A stretch of 64,000 bases of DNA, taken from contig NZ_WFIX01000190.1 in assembly GCF_009745985.1 (NCBI RefSeq), positions 620,001 to 684,000 of the forward strand. Direction: 5' to 3'. Shown here piece by piece: positions 34,707 through 43,839 of the stretch. The notes below the pieces were generated by a model. It did no database searches. It was not told the DNA's origin and saw only the letters and a list, made by a program, of their open reading frames with translations. Origin of the DNA: Microbacterium karelineae (GTDB lineage: Bacteria; Actinomycetota; Actinomycetes; Actinomycetales; Microbacteriaceae). A program made the translations under genes and the position numbers. Positions within the stretch are counted from its first letter, which is position 1. Each line of letters starts with the position of its first letter.

Positions 34707-34785
34707 ACCCTCGCCACAGGATCCGCGATTCCGTTGTCGAGCGCGTCACCGCGCGGTGGTGCGTGAACGGGCCTAGCGTGGAACG

Positions 34786-35913
34786 GTGACTTCGGCAGAG
34801 ACTCCCGCTGTGCGCTTCCTCGCGCCAGACGGCTCGTTCGCACCTTCGCCCGACGCCGAGCCGTATCGCGAGATCGTCGACGGGCTCGACGATGACGCGC
34901 TCGGGCAGATGTACCGCGACATGGCGGTGATCCGGGCATTCGACCAGCAGGCGACGATGCTGCAGCGTCAGGGTCAGCTGGCGCTGTGGCCGCCGTCGCT
35001 CGGCCAGGAGGCGGCGCAGGTCGGCTCCGCGCGCGCGACGCGACCGCAGGACACGATCTTCCCGTCGTACCGTGAGCACGTGGTCGTGAAGATCCGCGGC
35101 GTCGACCCGGTCGACATCCTCGCTCTCATGCGCGGTACGACGCACGGCGGCTGGGATCCGGCGGATCCGAAGAACGGCAACACGCGCCTGTACACGCTCG
35201 TGCTCGGCACGCAGACGCTGCACGCGACGGGCTTCGCCATGGCGCTGAACCTCGATGGCCGCGCCGGCACGGGGGACGCGTCGACGGACGAGGCGGTCGT
35301 GGTCTACTACGGCGACGGCGCCGCGAGCGAGGGCGATGTGCACGAGGCGATGGTCTTCGCGGCCTCGTACCGCACACCGCAGCTGTTCTTCCTGCAGAAC
35401 AACCAGTGGGCGATCTCCGTCCCGGTCTCGACGCAGTCGCCGGTTCCGCTCGCCGAGCGATCGGCGGGATACGGGATCCCCACCGTCCGGGTCGACGGCA
35501 ACGATGTGCTCGCGTCGTATGCCGCCTCGCGCATGAGCCTCGACGAGGCGCGCGCCGGCGGCGGTCCGCGCGCGATCGAGGCCGTCACCTATCGCATGGG
35601 CGCGCACACGACGAGCGACGACCCGACGAAGTACCGCACCCGCGATGAGGAGGAGTCGTGGGCGCGTCGCGATCCGATCGCGCGCATGCGCGCGTTCCTC
35701 GAGAACCGCGGCGCCGAGTCGGCTTTCTTCGCGGACGTCGACGCCGAGGGCGAGGCGCTCGCGGCGGATGCGCGGGCGCGCGTCGCGACGTTCGAGGCGC
35801 CGTCCCCGGAGAGCATGTTCGCGCACGTGTACTCGGATCCGCATCCGCTCATGGAACGGCAGGCGCAGTGGCTCGCCGAGTACGAGGCGTCGTTCGAGGG
35901 AGGCGCCGCATGA
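34786..35913 (+). CDS. 2-oxoacid dehydrogenase E1 alpha subunit (branched-chain/pyruvate type)
   Basis: 375 residues. Thiamine pyrophosphate motif GDGAASEGDVHEAMVFAA...NN is intact, and HTTSDDPTKYR marks the phosphorylation-loop region. GTG at 34786 lies 6 nt after TAGCGT, suggesting a leaderless start. The stop overlaps the E1 beta start. With E1 beta and E2 it forms the decarboxylating part of a 2-oxoacid dehydrogenase complex, most likely for branched-chain 2-oxoacids (Bkd). E3 is not here and would be shared. Confidence 0.9.
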   Translation: MTSAETPAVRFLAPDGSFAPSPDAEPYREIVDGLDDDALGQMYRDMAVIRAFDQQATMLQRQGQLALWPPSLGQEAAQVGSARATRPQDTIFPSYREHVVVKIRGVDPVDILALMRGTTHGGWDPADPKNGNTRLYTLVLGTQTLHATGFAMALNLDGRAGTGDASTDEAVVVYYGDGAASEGDVHEAMVFAASYRTPQLFFLQNNQWAISVPVSTQSPVPLAERSAGYGIPTVRVDGNDVLASYAASRMSLDEARAGGGPRAIEAVTYRMGAHTTSDDPTKYRTRDEEESWARRDPIARMRAFLENRGAESAFFADVDAEGEALAADARARVATFEAPSPESMFAHVYSDPHPLMERQAQWLAEYEASFEGGAA

Positions 35914-36890
35914 CCCGCGAGACGATGACCTTCGCGAAGGCGATGAACGCGGGGCTGCGGGCCGCGATGGATGCCGATCCGCGCGTGATGCTGATGGGCG
36001 AGGACATCGGGAAGCTCGGCGGCGTGTTCCGCGTGACCGAGCACCTGCAGCGCGACTTCGGCGAGAACCGGGTCCTCGACACACCGCTTGCCGAGGCGGG
36101 TCTCGTGGGCACCGCGATCGGCCTCGCGATGGGCGGGTTCCGGCCCGTCGTCGAGATCCAGTTCGACGGATTCGTGTTCCCCGCGTTCGACCAGATCACG
36201 ACGCAGCTGGCGAAGCTCACGAACCGCCACGACGGAGCGCTGTCGATGCCCGTCGTGATCCGCATCCCGTACGGCGGCCACATCGGCGCGGTCGAGCACC
36301 ATCAGGAGAGCCCGGAGGCGTACTTCACGCACACGGCCGGCCTGCGGGTGGTGAGCCCGTCGACGCCGAACGACGCGTATTGGATGATCCAGGACGCGAT
36401 CCGCTCGAACGATCCCGTGATCTTCATGGAGCCCAAGAGTCGCTACTGGCAGAAGGGCGAGGTCGAGATCGACGCGGCGCCCGGCTCGCTCCACGCCTCG
36501 CGGGTGGTGCGGAAGGGCACGGACGTCACGCTCGTCGGCCATGGCGCCATGGTCGCGGTGCTGCTGCAGGCGGCGGCGATCGCCGAGGGGGAGGGCACGA
36601 GCTGCGAGGTCATCGACCTGCGATCGCTGTCTCCCGTCGACTACGACCCCATCGTCGAGTCGGTCCGATCGACCGGCCGCATGGTGTGGGCGCAGGAGGC
36701 GCCGGGCAGCACGAGTCTCGGCGGCGAGATCGCCGCGACCGTCGCGGAACGCGCCTTCTACTCGCTCGAGGCGCCGATCATGCGCGTGGCGGGCTACGAC
36801 GTGCCGTTCCCGCCCGCGAAGCTCGAGGGCGTCTATCTTCCCGACGCCGACCGCGTGCTCGAGGCCGTCGACCGCGCACTCGCCTACTGA
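35910..36890 (+). CDS. 2-oxoacid dehydrogenase E1 beta subunit
   Basis: 326 residues. Starts [20 protein letters not shown] and has the family segments [53 protein letters not shown] and [14 protein letters not shown] overlaps the E1 alpha stop (ATGA), ensuring 1:1 synthesis. It completes the TPP-binding heterotetramer with the preceding subunit. Confidence 0.93.
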   Translation: MTRETMTFAKAMNAGLRAAMDADPRVMLMGEDIGKLGGVFRVTEHLQRDFGENRVLDTPLAEAGLVGTAIGLAMGGFRPVVEIQFDGFVFPAFDQITTQLAKLTNRHDGALSMPVVIRIPYGGHIGAVEHHQESPEAYFTHTAGLRVVSPSTPNDAYWMIQDAIRSNDPVIFMEPKSRYWQKGEVEIDAAPGSLHASRVVRKGTDVTLVGHGAMVAVLLQAAAIAEGEGTSCEVIDLRSLSPVDYDPIVESVRSTGRMVWAQEAPGSTSLGGEIAATVAERAFYSLEAPIMRVAGYDVPFPPAKLEGVYLPDADRVLEAVDRALAY

Positions 36891-36906
36891 ACCCGGAGGA
36901 CCTTCC

Positions 36907-38223
36907 ATGGAGACGTTCCACCTTCCCGACGTGGGCGAGGGCCTGACAGAGGCCGAGCTCGTCGAGTGGCGCGTGAAGCCCGGCGACGTGATCGCCGTGA
37001 ACGACACGATCGCCGACATCGAGACCGCGAAGAGCGTCGTCGAGCTGCCGTCGCCGTTCGCCGGCACGGTGGGCGAGCTGCTCGTGAACGAGGGCGACAC
37101 GGTCGATGTCGGGTCTCCGATCCTCACGGTCGCGCAGGCCGGATCCGCGCCCGCCGACGAGCCGGCCCTCTCGTCGGCGGACGGCGGGGCGACGCCCGAG
37201 GCGCCGGCCGACGCCTCCGATTCGGCGGTCCTCGTCGGATACGGCAGCGGCGCCGAGGCGAAGACCCGCCGTACGCCGAAGTCCCACGAGACGGTCGTGC
37301 AGTCGTCGGTCGGCGTCGTGGCGAAGCCGCCTGTGCGCAAGCTCGCGCGCGACCTGGATGTCGCGCTCTCGGAGGTCACGGGGACGGGACCTGCGGGTGA
37401 GGTGACGCGTGACGACGTGCTGAAGCACGCCGAGCAGGCGTCGGTGTTCCGCAACCTGTCGACGCCGGCCTGGCCGACGGAGCGCGAGCGGACCATCCCC
37501 GCTCCGCCTGCATCGACGGATCCGCGCTACGAGGCAGTGCCCGTCAAGGGCGTGCGCAAGGCGACGGCGAATGCGATGGTCGGCTCCGCCTACACGGCAC
37601 CGCACGTGTCGGTGTGGACCGACGTCGACGCGACGCGCACGATGGAGTTCGTCGCGCGCCTGAAGAAGCAGCCGCAGTTCGCGGACATCCGGGTCTCGCC
37701 GCTGCTCGTCTACGCCCGCGCCGTGCTGTGGGCGGTCCAGCGCACGCCCGAGATCAACTCGGCGTGGATCGAGAAGGACGGCGGCGCCGAGATCCAGGTG
37801 CGGAACTATGTCAACCTCGGGATCGCGGCCGCGACACCGCGGGGCCTGATCGTGCCGAACATCAAGGACGCGCACGATCTCTCGATCCGCGAGCTCGCGC
37901 TGGCGCTGCAGAACCTCACGGTGACGGCGCGTGACGGGAGGACGCGGCCCGAGGACATGTCGGGCGGCACCATCACGATCACGAACATCGGCGTGTTCGG
38001 CATGGATGCGGCCACGCCGATCCTCAACCCGGGCGAGGCGGGCATCATCGCGATGGGCGCGATCCGGCAGAAGCCGTGGGTGGTGGACGGCGAGGTGCGG
38101 CCAGCGTGGGTGACGACGGTGTCGGGATCCTTCGACCACCGGATCGTCGACGGCGACAAGATCAGTCGCTTCGTCGCGGACGTCGCGGCAGTCCTCGAGG
38201 AGCCGGCGCTGCTCCTGGACTGA
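36907..38223 (+). CDS. 2-oxoacid dehydrogenase E2, dihydrolipoamide acyltransferase
   Basis: 438 residues. One lipoyl domain (1-75) with lipoyl Lys in [12 protein letters not shown]; flexible Ala/Pro linker; peripheral subunit-binding domain (about 140-175: [21 protein letters not shown]); catalytic domain (about 210-438) ending with [14 protein letters not shown], containing the catalytic His. ATG at 36907 with GGAGG 7-8 nt upstream, 16 nt after E1 beta. One lipoyl domain suits a branched-chain complex. Confidence 0.93.
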   Translation: METFHLPDVGEGLTEAELVEWRVKPGDVIAVNDTIADIETAKSVVELPSPFAGTVGELLVNEGDTVDVGSPILTVAQAGSAPADEPALSSADGGATPEAPADASDSAVLVGYGSGAEAKTRRTPKSHETVVQSSVGVVAKPPVRKLARDLDVALSEVTGTGPAGEVTRDDVLKHAEQASVFRNLSTPAWPTERERTIPAPPASTDPRYEAVPVKGVRKATANAMVGSAYTAPHVSVWTDVDATRTMEFVARLKKQPQFADIRVSPLLVYARAVLWAVQRTPEINSAWIEKDGGAEIQVRNYVNLGIAAATPRGLIVPNIKDAHDLSIRELALALQNLTVTARDGRTRPEDMSGGTITITNIGVFGMDAATPILNPGEAGIIAMGAIRQKPWVVDGEVRPAWVTTVSGSFDHRIVDGDKISRFVADVAAVLEEPALLLD

Positions 38224-38275
38224 GAGGCGGGCGCGCGCGTCCCTGGGGATCAGACGGGTATACCGTATGACCTCC

Positions 38276-38304
38276 TTGAGAGCGCGTCCGGGCGGGTCTA
38301 GAGT
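38276..38304 (+). promoter_or_regulatory. sigma-70-type promoter for the leader ORF and GntR gene
   Basis: TTGAGA at 38276-38281 and TAGAGT at 38299-38304 are separated by 17 nt. Transcription would start near 38311, giving a leader of about 185 nt before the small ORF. The start codon of that ORF follows a strong GGGGAGG. Confidence 0.5.
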
Positions 38305-38496
38305 GACGAGAAGCTCGACACGCCCGCGATACCCGCGTGGGCGGTCGAGTGGAACACGGCGTCGTCACGCACCCTGGCAGGGCGGCGCTCAGACCGGTGC
38401 GGAGGCGCCGTAGCCCGAGTGCGCCCTCGTGCCGGGGCGTCGTGCGTTCGAGCGCGTCGCCGATGCGACCCCTACTCGGGCAAGGGGAGGCCAGCC

Positions 38497-38592
38497 ATGG
38501 CCACGTGGAACCACCTCAGAGACATCACCGAGTCGGCTCGCCGCCGCCCGTGCCGGCGTCGCGCAGTCGAGTCGGCGGATAGGCGACGATGA
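38497..38592 (+). CDS. 31-residue leader peptide upstream of GntR regulator
   Basis: Too short for usual gene calls. ATG at 38497 is preceded 5-6 nt upstream by GGGGAGG, the best ribosome site of this locus, and the TGA overlaps the GntR ATG as ATGA. The product begins MATWNHLRDITESARRR and becomes Arg-rich, with a Cys at 19. The GntR gene itself has no separate SD, so this ORF probably drives its translation by coupling. Confidence 0.6.
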   Translation: MATWNHLRDITESARRRPCRRRAVESADRRR

Positions 38593-39227
38593 GCGGCGAT
38601 TGGCTGGCGCCGATCGAGCGTCGATTCCATGCCGAGCGCGCGCATGTCAGCGACTCCGTCGTCGACTCCCTCGTGGCACGGATCCGAGGGGGCAGTCTGC
38701 GCCAGGGCGACCAGATCAACACGGTCGAGCTCGCCCGCGAGCACGGTGTGGCGCGCGCGAGCGTGCGCGAGGCGGTCTTCCGCCTCGAGCGCGTCGGCGT
38801 CGTCGTCGCCGAGGCCGGCCGCTACACGCGCATCGCCGATGTGACCTCGGACCTCGTGTCGTGGGTGAGCGAGGCGGCGGCGCACGACCTCGCGTTCGCC
38901 GCGAAGCGCGGCGCTCCAGACCTCGATGCGACGGCTCGCGCGCGGGCGCGCGAGCTCGCGGAGAGCATCTCGGACTGCATGGGATGGAGCGAGGCGGTAT
39001 CGGGGCCGGGGCTCGAGCTCGGCCAGCTCTTCGCCGACGCCCACCCCAATGCGCTGCACCGCACCCGCGTGCGCGAGCTCGCGCCCGCCATCGCATATTT
39101 CCTGGGAGCGGCGAAGGTGCGCCCGCACATCGACCTCGATGACGTCGCGGGGCGACTCGTCGAGGCGATCAACGCCGGAGACGGTCCCGCGGCCGCGGGC
39201 GCCATGCGCCGCCTCTACACGCCGTAG
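38589..39227 (+). CDS. GntR-family transcription regulator
   Basis: 212 residues. N-terminal winged helix at about 18-85 (DSLVARIRGGSLRQGDQINTVELAREHGVARASVREAVFRLE runs through it). The C-terminal region is all-helical, FCD-like, with few conserved metal ligands (DAHPNALHRTRVRELAPA). Start overlaps the 31-codon leader ORF. Located between the 2-oxoacid dehydrogenase operon and the zinc block; target unknown. Confidence 0.85.
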   Translation: MSGDWLAPIERRFHAERAHVSDSVVDSLVARIRGGSLRQGDQINTVELAREHGVARASVREAVFRLERVGVVVAEAGRYTRIADVTSDLVSWVSEAAAHDLAFAAKRGAPDLDATARARARELAESISDCMGWSEAVSGPGLELGQLFADAHPNALHRTRVRELAPAIAYFLGAAKVRPHIDLDDVAGRLVEAINAGDGPAAAGAMRRLYTP

Positions 39228-39231
39228 GCGG

Positions 39232-40248
39232 TCACCCGGCGACGCCCTCCCACGCCGGGAACGGATCCTCGAAGGCACGCCACGCGGTCGGCCCCGCCGC
39301 GAACTCGTCGTCCGTGAGGCAGGCGTCGTCGAGCGCGGCGAACAGTCCCGCACGATCGATGTCGAGCCCGAAGAAGACGATGTCCTGGCCCGCGGTCAGA
39401 AGCTCCTCATCGTCTCCCAGCTCGTCATCGGTCGCGGCGGGCGGCAGCGACAGCACGGTGCCGACGTGCTCCCAGTGCGCGGTGATCCCCGGCCGCGTGG
39501 CCAGGCGGCAGAACCCTGCGGAACGGAGGATCATGCCGTGCCGGCCCGACTCGACGTGGTCATCGAGAAGCGTCGACAGCCGCGTGGGGTGGAAGGGGCG
39601 CAGCGCGGCGTAGTGCACCGTGCTCACGCGCGGGTCGGTCATGTGCGGGGCGAAGTCATCGCTCAGGACTCCGATCCATCCCGGGCGGTTCTGCACCGCC
39701 GTGAACGCCGTGGGGATCTCGGGGGCGGGCATCGGCGCCGGGTGCAGGCGGATCCGGGCTCGGGGGCTCAGGGCGCTGACGACCGCCATCGCGATCGACA
39801 GCTCCGGTGTCGGAAGCGACTCCCAGCCGACGAGCGCGATGGTCGAGGCGTACTCGATCTGGGTCGCCGTCACGAGTGATCGCGCGCGGCGCTCCTTCTC
39901 TCCCGTGCGCGAGGTCCTGACGATGTGGTCCTCGCGCAGGAGGTCATCGATCAGGTGCATCGCGTCGACGACGCACGTCAGCCCGATCAGCCGGGTCGGC
40001 GAGGCCGGGTGGGCGAAGCGCCCGATGATCTCCGTCGGCGAGACGGTCGCGGGGAACTCGATGACGGCGCCGGATGCGGTGTCGGCCCACGGTGCGAGCG
40101 CCTGCGCCTCGTCGACGGGATCCGGGGACATGTCGAGCCGGCGCGCGGTGAAGAGCGTGCGCGACGCCGTGCGCGCCGCCTCGGCGGCGTAGTTCCTGCG
40201 CTCGGGGGCGCAGGTTCCCATCACTCCGACGACATCGACCTGCTCCAT
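39232..40248 (-). CDS. COG0523/CobW-like protein with degenerate GTPase motifs
   Basis: 338 residues from ATG at 40248 (SD AAGGG, 6 nt spacing); a second in-frame ATG at 40278 lies 7 nt from TATACT and could give a leaderless form. Family features remain: LIGLTCVVDAMHLID, IEYASTIALVGW and a CobW_C domain with STVHYAALRPFHPTRL and GMILRSAGFCRLATRP. The P-loop is replaced by VMGTCAPERRNY and NKxD by VGWES, so GTP binding looks lost. Zur-controlled metal handling is inferred. Confidence 0.82.
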   Translation of the reverse strand: MEQVDVVGVMGTCAPERRNYAAEAARTASRTLFTARRLDMSPDPVDEAQALAPWADTASGAVIEFPATVSPTEIIGRFAHPASPTRLIGLTCVVDAMHLIDDLLREDHIVRTSRTGEKERRARSLVTATQIEYASTIALVGWESLPTPELSIAMAVVSALSPRARIRLHPAPMPAPEIPTAFTAVQNRPGWIGVLSDDFAPHMTDPRVSTVHYAALRPFHPTRLSTLLDDHVESGRHGMILRSAGFCRLATRPGITAHWEHVGTVLSLPPAATDDELGDDEELLTAGQDIVFFGLDIDRAGLFAALDDACLTDDEFAAGPTAWRAFEDPFPAWEGVAG

Positions 40249-40292
40249 CGGCTTCCCTTCTTCGGCGTCAGTGGTCATCCACGTTAGTATAG

Positions 40293-40307
40293 TGATAACC
40301 ATTATCA
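40293..40307. promoter_or_regulatory. Zur box between COG0523 gene and rpmJ
   Basis: TGATAACCATTATCA matches TGANAACNNTTNTCA. It lies next to the -10 of the COG0523 gene (TATACT, 40291 to 40286 on the minus strand) and ends 13 nt before the rpmJ ATG, whose SD AGGAGG follows at once. It should control both genes. Confidence 0.88.
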
Positions 40308-40320
40308 ATAGGAGGTCGCC

Positions 40321-40443
40321 ATGAAGGTCCGTTCGTCGCTCAAGTCGCTCAAGAACCAGCCCGGTGCACAGGTCGTACGCCGCCGCGGCCGCGTGTACGT
40401 CATCAACAAGCTCAACCCGCGCTTCAAGGGTCGCCAGGGCTGA
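40321..40443 (+). CDS. rpmJ: 50S ribosomal protein L36, zinc-independent (Cys-free) form
   Basis: 40 residues, [20 protein letters not shown] then [20 protein letters not shown]. The Cys/His zinc ribbon of ordinary L36 (CxxC...C...H) is absent, which marks the substitute made when zinc is scarce. SD AGGAGG at ideal spacing. A Zur box directly upstream indicates derepression under zinc starvation. Replacing zinc-bearing L36 would free zinc. Confidence 0.95.
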   Translation: MKVRSSLKSLKNQPGAQVVRRRGRVYVINKLNPRFKGRQG

Positions 40444-40504
40444 GCCCCGCGCGGTCGTGCGGGCTGAGCCCTCGCCTGTCAGGGGTCCCGCATAGTGTGA
40501 ACGC

Positions 40505-43500
40505 GTGCTGATCCTGACCCCCGAACACGCCGCCGGGCTGTTCCTGCCCGACGATGCCGAGGCGGGGCGCATGCTCGTGGACCGGCTGCCGATCCGGGTG
40601 ACGCGGTGCGAGCTCGGGCGCGAGGTCTCGACGGCGCTCGTCTCGGTCGGCGCGCTCGCGGTCGCCGTCGAAGCCGAGCTGCACGACGACCACCTGGGTG
40701 ACATCAGGTGCTGGTGTCCGCACGACGGCGACGCGTGGTGTGGTCACGCCGCGGCGGCGCTGTTCGTGCTCGCCGAGCGCGACGAGCCGTTCGGTGTCGG
40801 CGGGGTCGGGCGGCATCCCCCGCGGCCGGCGCCGGCGCACGAGCCGTGGGAGCGCACGCTGCGCGGGCTCTTCGACGACGATCCCGGCGGCGACGGCGCC
40901 GACGAGCCGTCCGAGATCGCGCTGCTGTTCGCGGTGCGCCCCAGCGAGCCCGGCGATCCGAAGGGCGAGGGCATCGCTATCCGCCCGGCGGTGCGCGGAA
41001 AGCGCGGGGCGTGGATCCGCTCCGCCGTCACCTGGCAGCACATCGCGGATGAGGAATCGGGCGACGCCCGACGCCGCGCCCTCGCCGAGCTCGAGGCGCT
41101 CCACGCCTCTCGCGAGAACTTCGCGGCCGTCGGCGAGCGCATGCGCTCGCGTGGCGGGCACCGCTCGTACTACGGCGGCGGCTGGGGCGCACCCGACTGG
41201 ATCCGCCTCGACGCCGTGCCTTCGCGTGGCCTGTGGCAGGCGCTCGCCGACGCGCACGAGGCGGGCGTCGAGTTCGTCGCCGACGACCCGGCGCAGAGCA
41301 CGGTGACGCTCGATGCGCGCGCTGCCGAGGGGCGCATCGACCTCCGCACCGTGCGCGGACGCCTCTGGGTCGAGCCGGTCTTCGCGGCGGACGACGCGGA
41401 GCCCGTCGGGCGGGCGCTGCCGGTCGGCGCCCCGACCGCCGCGATCGCACGCATCGGCGGCGAGCACGCGAGCGTCGCGACGATCGCGCCCCTCGCCTCG
41501 CCCGTCGGGCCCGAGTTCGACACGCTGCGCAGATCGGGCCACGTGTCGGTGCCCGCTGATCGCATCGACGAGTTCGCGCGCGACTTCCTGCCGCGGCTGC
41601 GCGAGATCGCGCCGCTCGTGTCGAGCGATGCGAGCTTCGAGATCCCCGCGGCCCCGCGCCCCGTCCTCGTGCTCGCGGTGCGCCACGCGGATCCGGTCTG
41701 CCGGCTGTTCTGGGAATGGGAGCGACCCGGCGGTGCGCGGCGTGCGCGCGCCGCCGAATCCGAGATCCTCGACCGCGTCGAACGGGCGGCCGGGCGCTTC
41801 CGCCACCTCATCGGGCGGCGGCGCGCCGATGCCGTGCCGCCCGCGCGCGATCTCGGGCGCGACGAGACGGTCGAGTTCCTCGCCGAGGTGCTGCCGGCTC
41901 TGAAGGGGCTCGACGATGTGCGGGTCGAGCTGCACGACGAGGTGCCGTCGTACGAGTTCGCGACGGAGGACCCGGTCGTCTCGATCGGCGTCGACCCGTC
42001 GGGCCACGACTGGTTCGAGCTGAACATCGTCGTGTCGATCCAGGGCGAGCCCGTCTCGAGCAGCGCGCTGCTGACGGCGCTCGCGCAGGGGCGCACGTAC
42101 TTCACGCTCATGAGCGGTACGACCTTCCCGCTGCTCGGTGAGCAGTTCGCCCGGCTGCGCGACATCCTGGCCGAGGCGCGGGCACTCGACGACCCGACGT
42201 CCGACCGGGTGCGCGTCAGCCGCTATCAGATCGATCTCTGGGAGGAGCTCGCCGAGATCGGCATCGTCGCCGCACAGGAGAGCGCGTGGTTCGACGCGGT
42301 GCGCGCGCTGCGCGGCCAGGCGGTGGAACGAAGGGATCCGCCCGCGACGTTCCGCGCAGAGCTGCGCGACTACCAGCGCGACGGCTTCAGCTGGCTCGAC
42401 TTCCTGCGCCGACACCGGCTGGGCGGCGTGCTCGCCGACGACATGGGCCTCGGCAAGACCGTGCAGGTGCTGGCGGCGCTCGACGCCGCGCACGCCGACG
42501 AACCCGCGTCCCGCTTCCTCGTCGTCACGCCGACGAGCGTCGTGGGGCACTGGGTCTCCGAGGCCGAGCGGTTCGCGCCCGAGCTCGGCGCCGTCGCGAT
42601 CGGCGAGACGGCGTCGAAGCGCGGCATATCGGTCGCCGACGCCGCCGCCGACGCGCGGCTGATCGTCACGAGCTACGCGATCTTCCGCTTCGACCACGAT
42701 GAGTTCGAGCGGATGGGGTTCCGCGTGCTCGTGCTCGACGAGGCGCAGCAGGTGAAGAATTCGGCCTCGCGCGGATACGCGGCGGCGCGCACGATCGACA
42801 TCCCCACGAAGTTCGCCGTCACGGGCACGCCCATGGAGAACGACCTCATGGAGCTGTTCGCGATCGCGACGCTCGTGGCCCCCGGCCTGTTCGGCACGCG
42901 CGCGCACTTCCGCGAGGAGTATCACCGGGCGATCGGCCGCGACGGCGACCGTGGGCGGCTCGATCGGCTGCGCTCGCGACTGCGGCCGTTCCTGCTGCGG
43001 CGCACGAAGGAGCACGTCGCGCCCGAGCTGCCGAAGAAGACCGAGCAGGTCATCGAGGTGGCGCTGCGATCCGAGCACCGGCGCGCCTACGACAAGCGGT
43101 TCCGGCGGGAGCAGCAGCGGCTCCTCGGCCTGCTGGAGGACGTCGACCGCAACCGGGTGCAGATCCTCGCCTCGCTCACGACACTGCGGCGCCATGCGCT
43201 CGATCCGAGCTTCGCGGGCGTCGACGGGCCGTCCGCGAAGCTCGAGGCGCTCGGTGCGCTGCTCGACGAGATCGTCGCCGACGGGCATCGCGTGCTCGTC
43301 TTCAGCCAGTTCACCGAGTTCCTGGGGATGGCGGCGCGCGTCGCCGAGGAGCGAGGCGTGCGGTACGCGTACCTCGACGGATCCGCGAGCCAGAAGCGTC
43401 GCCAGGGGATGATCGACCGCTTCCGATCGGGGGAGGTGCCCGCGTTCTTCATCTCGCTGAAGGCGGGCGGCGTCGGGCTCACCCTCACAGAGGCCGACTA

Positions 43501-43744
43501 CTGCGTCCTGCTCGATCCGTGGTGGAATCCCGCCGCCGAGAACCAGGCGATCGACCGCACGCACCGCATCGGCCAGACGCGCCCCGTGATGGTCTACCGC
43601 CTCATCTCCGAGGGCACGATCGAGCAGAAGGTCGTCGATCTGCAGGACCGCAAGAGGAAGCTGTTCGAGGATGTCCTGGGGTCCGGTGACGCAGACGGCA
43701 TCCGCGCCCTCACGGCCGACGACTTCCGTGCGCTCCTTGCGTGA
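40505..43744 (+). CDS. SNF2-family DEAD/DEAH helicase with SWIM zinc finger
   Basis: 1079 residues from GTG at 40505, 6 nt after TAGTGT (leaderless). SWIM finger near 60-80 (RCWCPHDGDAWCGHAA: CxC...CxH). A middle region of unknown fold follows. The helicase core starts near 615: motif I DDMGLGKT, Walker B LDEAQQVKN, TGTPMEN, and C-terminal SLKAGGVGLTLTEAD and HRIGQTRPV. Typical actinobacterial SNF2 translocase; DNA-remodelling role inferred. It interrupts two Zur-controlled units but has its own promoter. Confidence 0.92.
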   Translation: MLILTPEHAAGLFLPDDAEAGRMLVDRLPIRVTRCELGREVSTALVSVGALAVAVEAELHDDHLGDIRCWCPHDGDAWCGHAAAALFVLAERDEPFGVGGVGRHPPRPAPAHEPWERTLRGLFDDDPGGDGADEPSEIALLFAVRPSEPGDPKGEGIAIRPAVRGKRGAWIRSAVTWQHIADEESGDARRRALAELEALHASRENFAAVGERMRSRGGHRSYYGGGWGAPDWIRLDAVPSRGLWQALADAHEAGVEFVADDPAQSTVTLDARAAEGRIDLRTVRGRLWVEPVFAADDAEPVGRALPVGAPTAAIARIGGEHASVATIAPLASPVGPEFDTLRRSGHVSVPADRIDEFARDFLPRLREIAPLVSSDASFEIPAAPRPVLVLAVRHADPVCRLFWEWERPGGARRARAAESEILDRVERAAGRFRHLIGRRRADAVPPARDLGRDETVEFLAEVLPALKGLDDVRVELHDEVPSYEFATEDPVVSIGVDPSGHDWFELNIVVSIQGEPVSSSALLTALAQGRTYFTLMSGTTFPLLGEQFARLRDILAEARALDDPTSDRVRVSRYQIDLWEELAEIGIVAAQESAWFDAVRALRGQAVERRDPPATFRAELRDYQRDGFSWLDFLRRHRLGGVLADDMGLGKTVQVLAALDAAHADEPASRFLVVTPTSVVGHWVSEAERFAPELGAVAIGETASKRGISVADAAADARLIVTSYAIFRFDHDEFERMGFRVLVLDEAQQVKNSASRGYAAARTIDIPTKFAVTGTPMENDLMELFAIATLVAPGLFGTRAHFREEYHRAIGRDGDRGRLDRLRSRLRPFLLRRTKEHVAPELPKKTEQVIEVALRSEHRRAYDKRFRREQQRLLGLLEDVDRNRVQILASLTTLRRHALDPSFAGVDGPSAKLEALGALLDEIVADGHRVLVFSQFTEFLGMAARVAEERGVRYAYLDGSASQKRRQGMIDRFRSGEVPAFFISLKAGGVGLTLTEADYCVLLDPWWNPAAENQAIDRTHRIGQTRPVMVYRLISEGTIEQKVVDLQDRKRKLFEDVLGSGDADGIRALTADDFRALLA

Positions 43745-43805
43745 GGGCGGGGTGTGGGGCAGTGGCGTGAGGGGCGCCGGGCCGTGGCGGCCCCTGAGCG
43801 CCAGC

Positions 43806-43820
43806 TGATAACGATTCTCA
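43806..43820. promoter_or_regulatory. Zur box upstream of znuA
   Basis: TGATAACGATTCTCA matches TGANAACNNTTNTCA. It ends 8 nt before the -10 candidate TAGAAT (43828-43833), which lies 6 nt from the znuA ATG. Confidence 0.88.
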
Positions 43821-43839
43821 TTGAGTGTAGAATCGCCGC

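Noticed and set aside
38337-38582. 81-codon ORF before the GntR gene
   Set aside because: Pro/Arg-rich, no SD; the 31-codon frame with GGGGAGG and an ATGA overlap is better supported.
40424-43564. Minus-strand 1046-codon ORF opposite the SNF2 gene
   Set aside because: Shadow frame; the plus strand has all helicase motifs.
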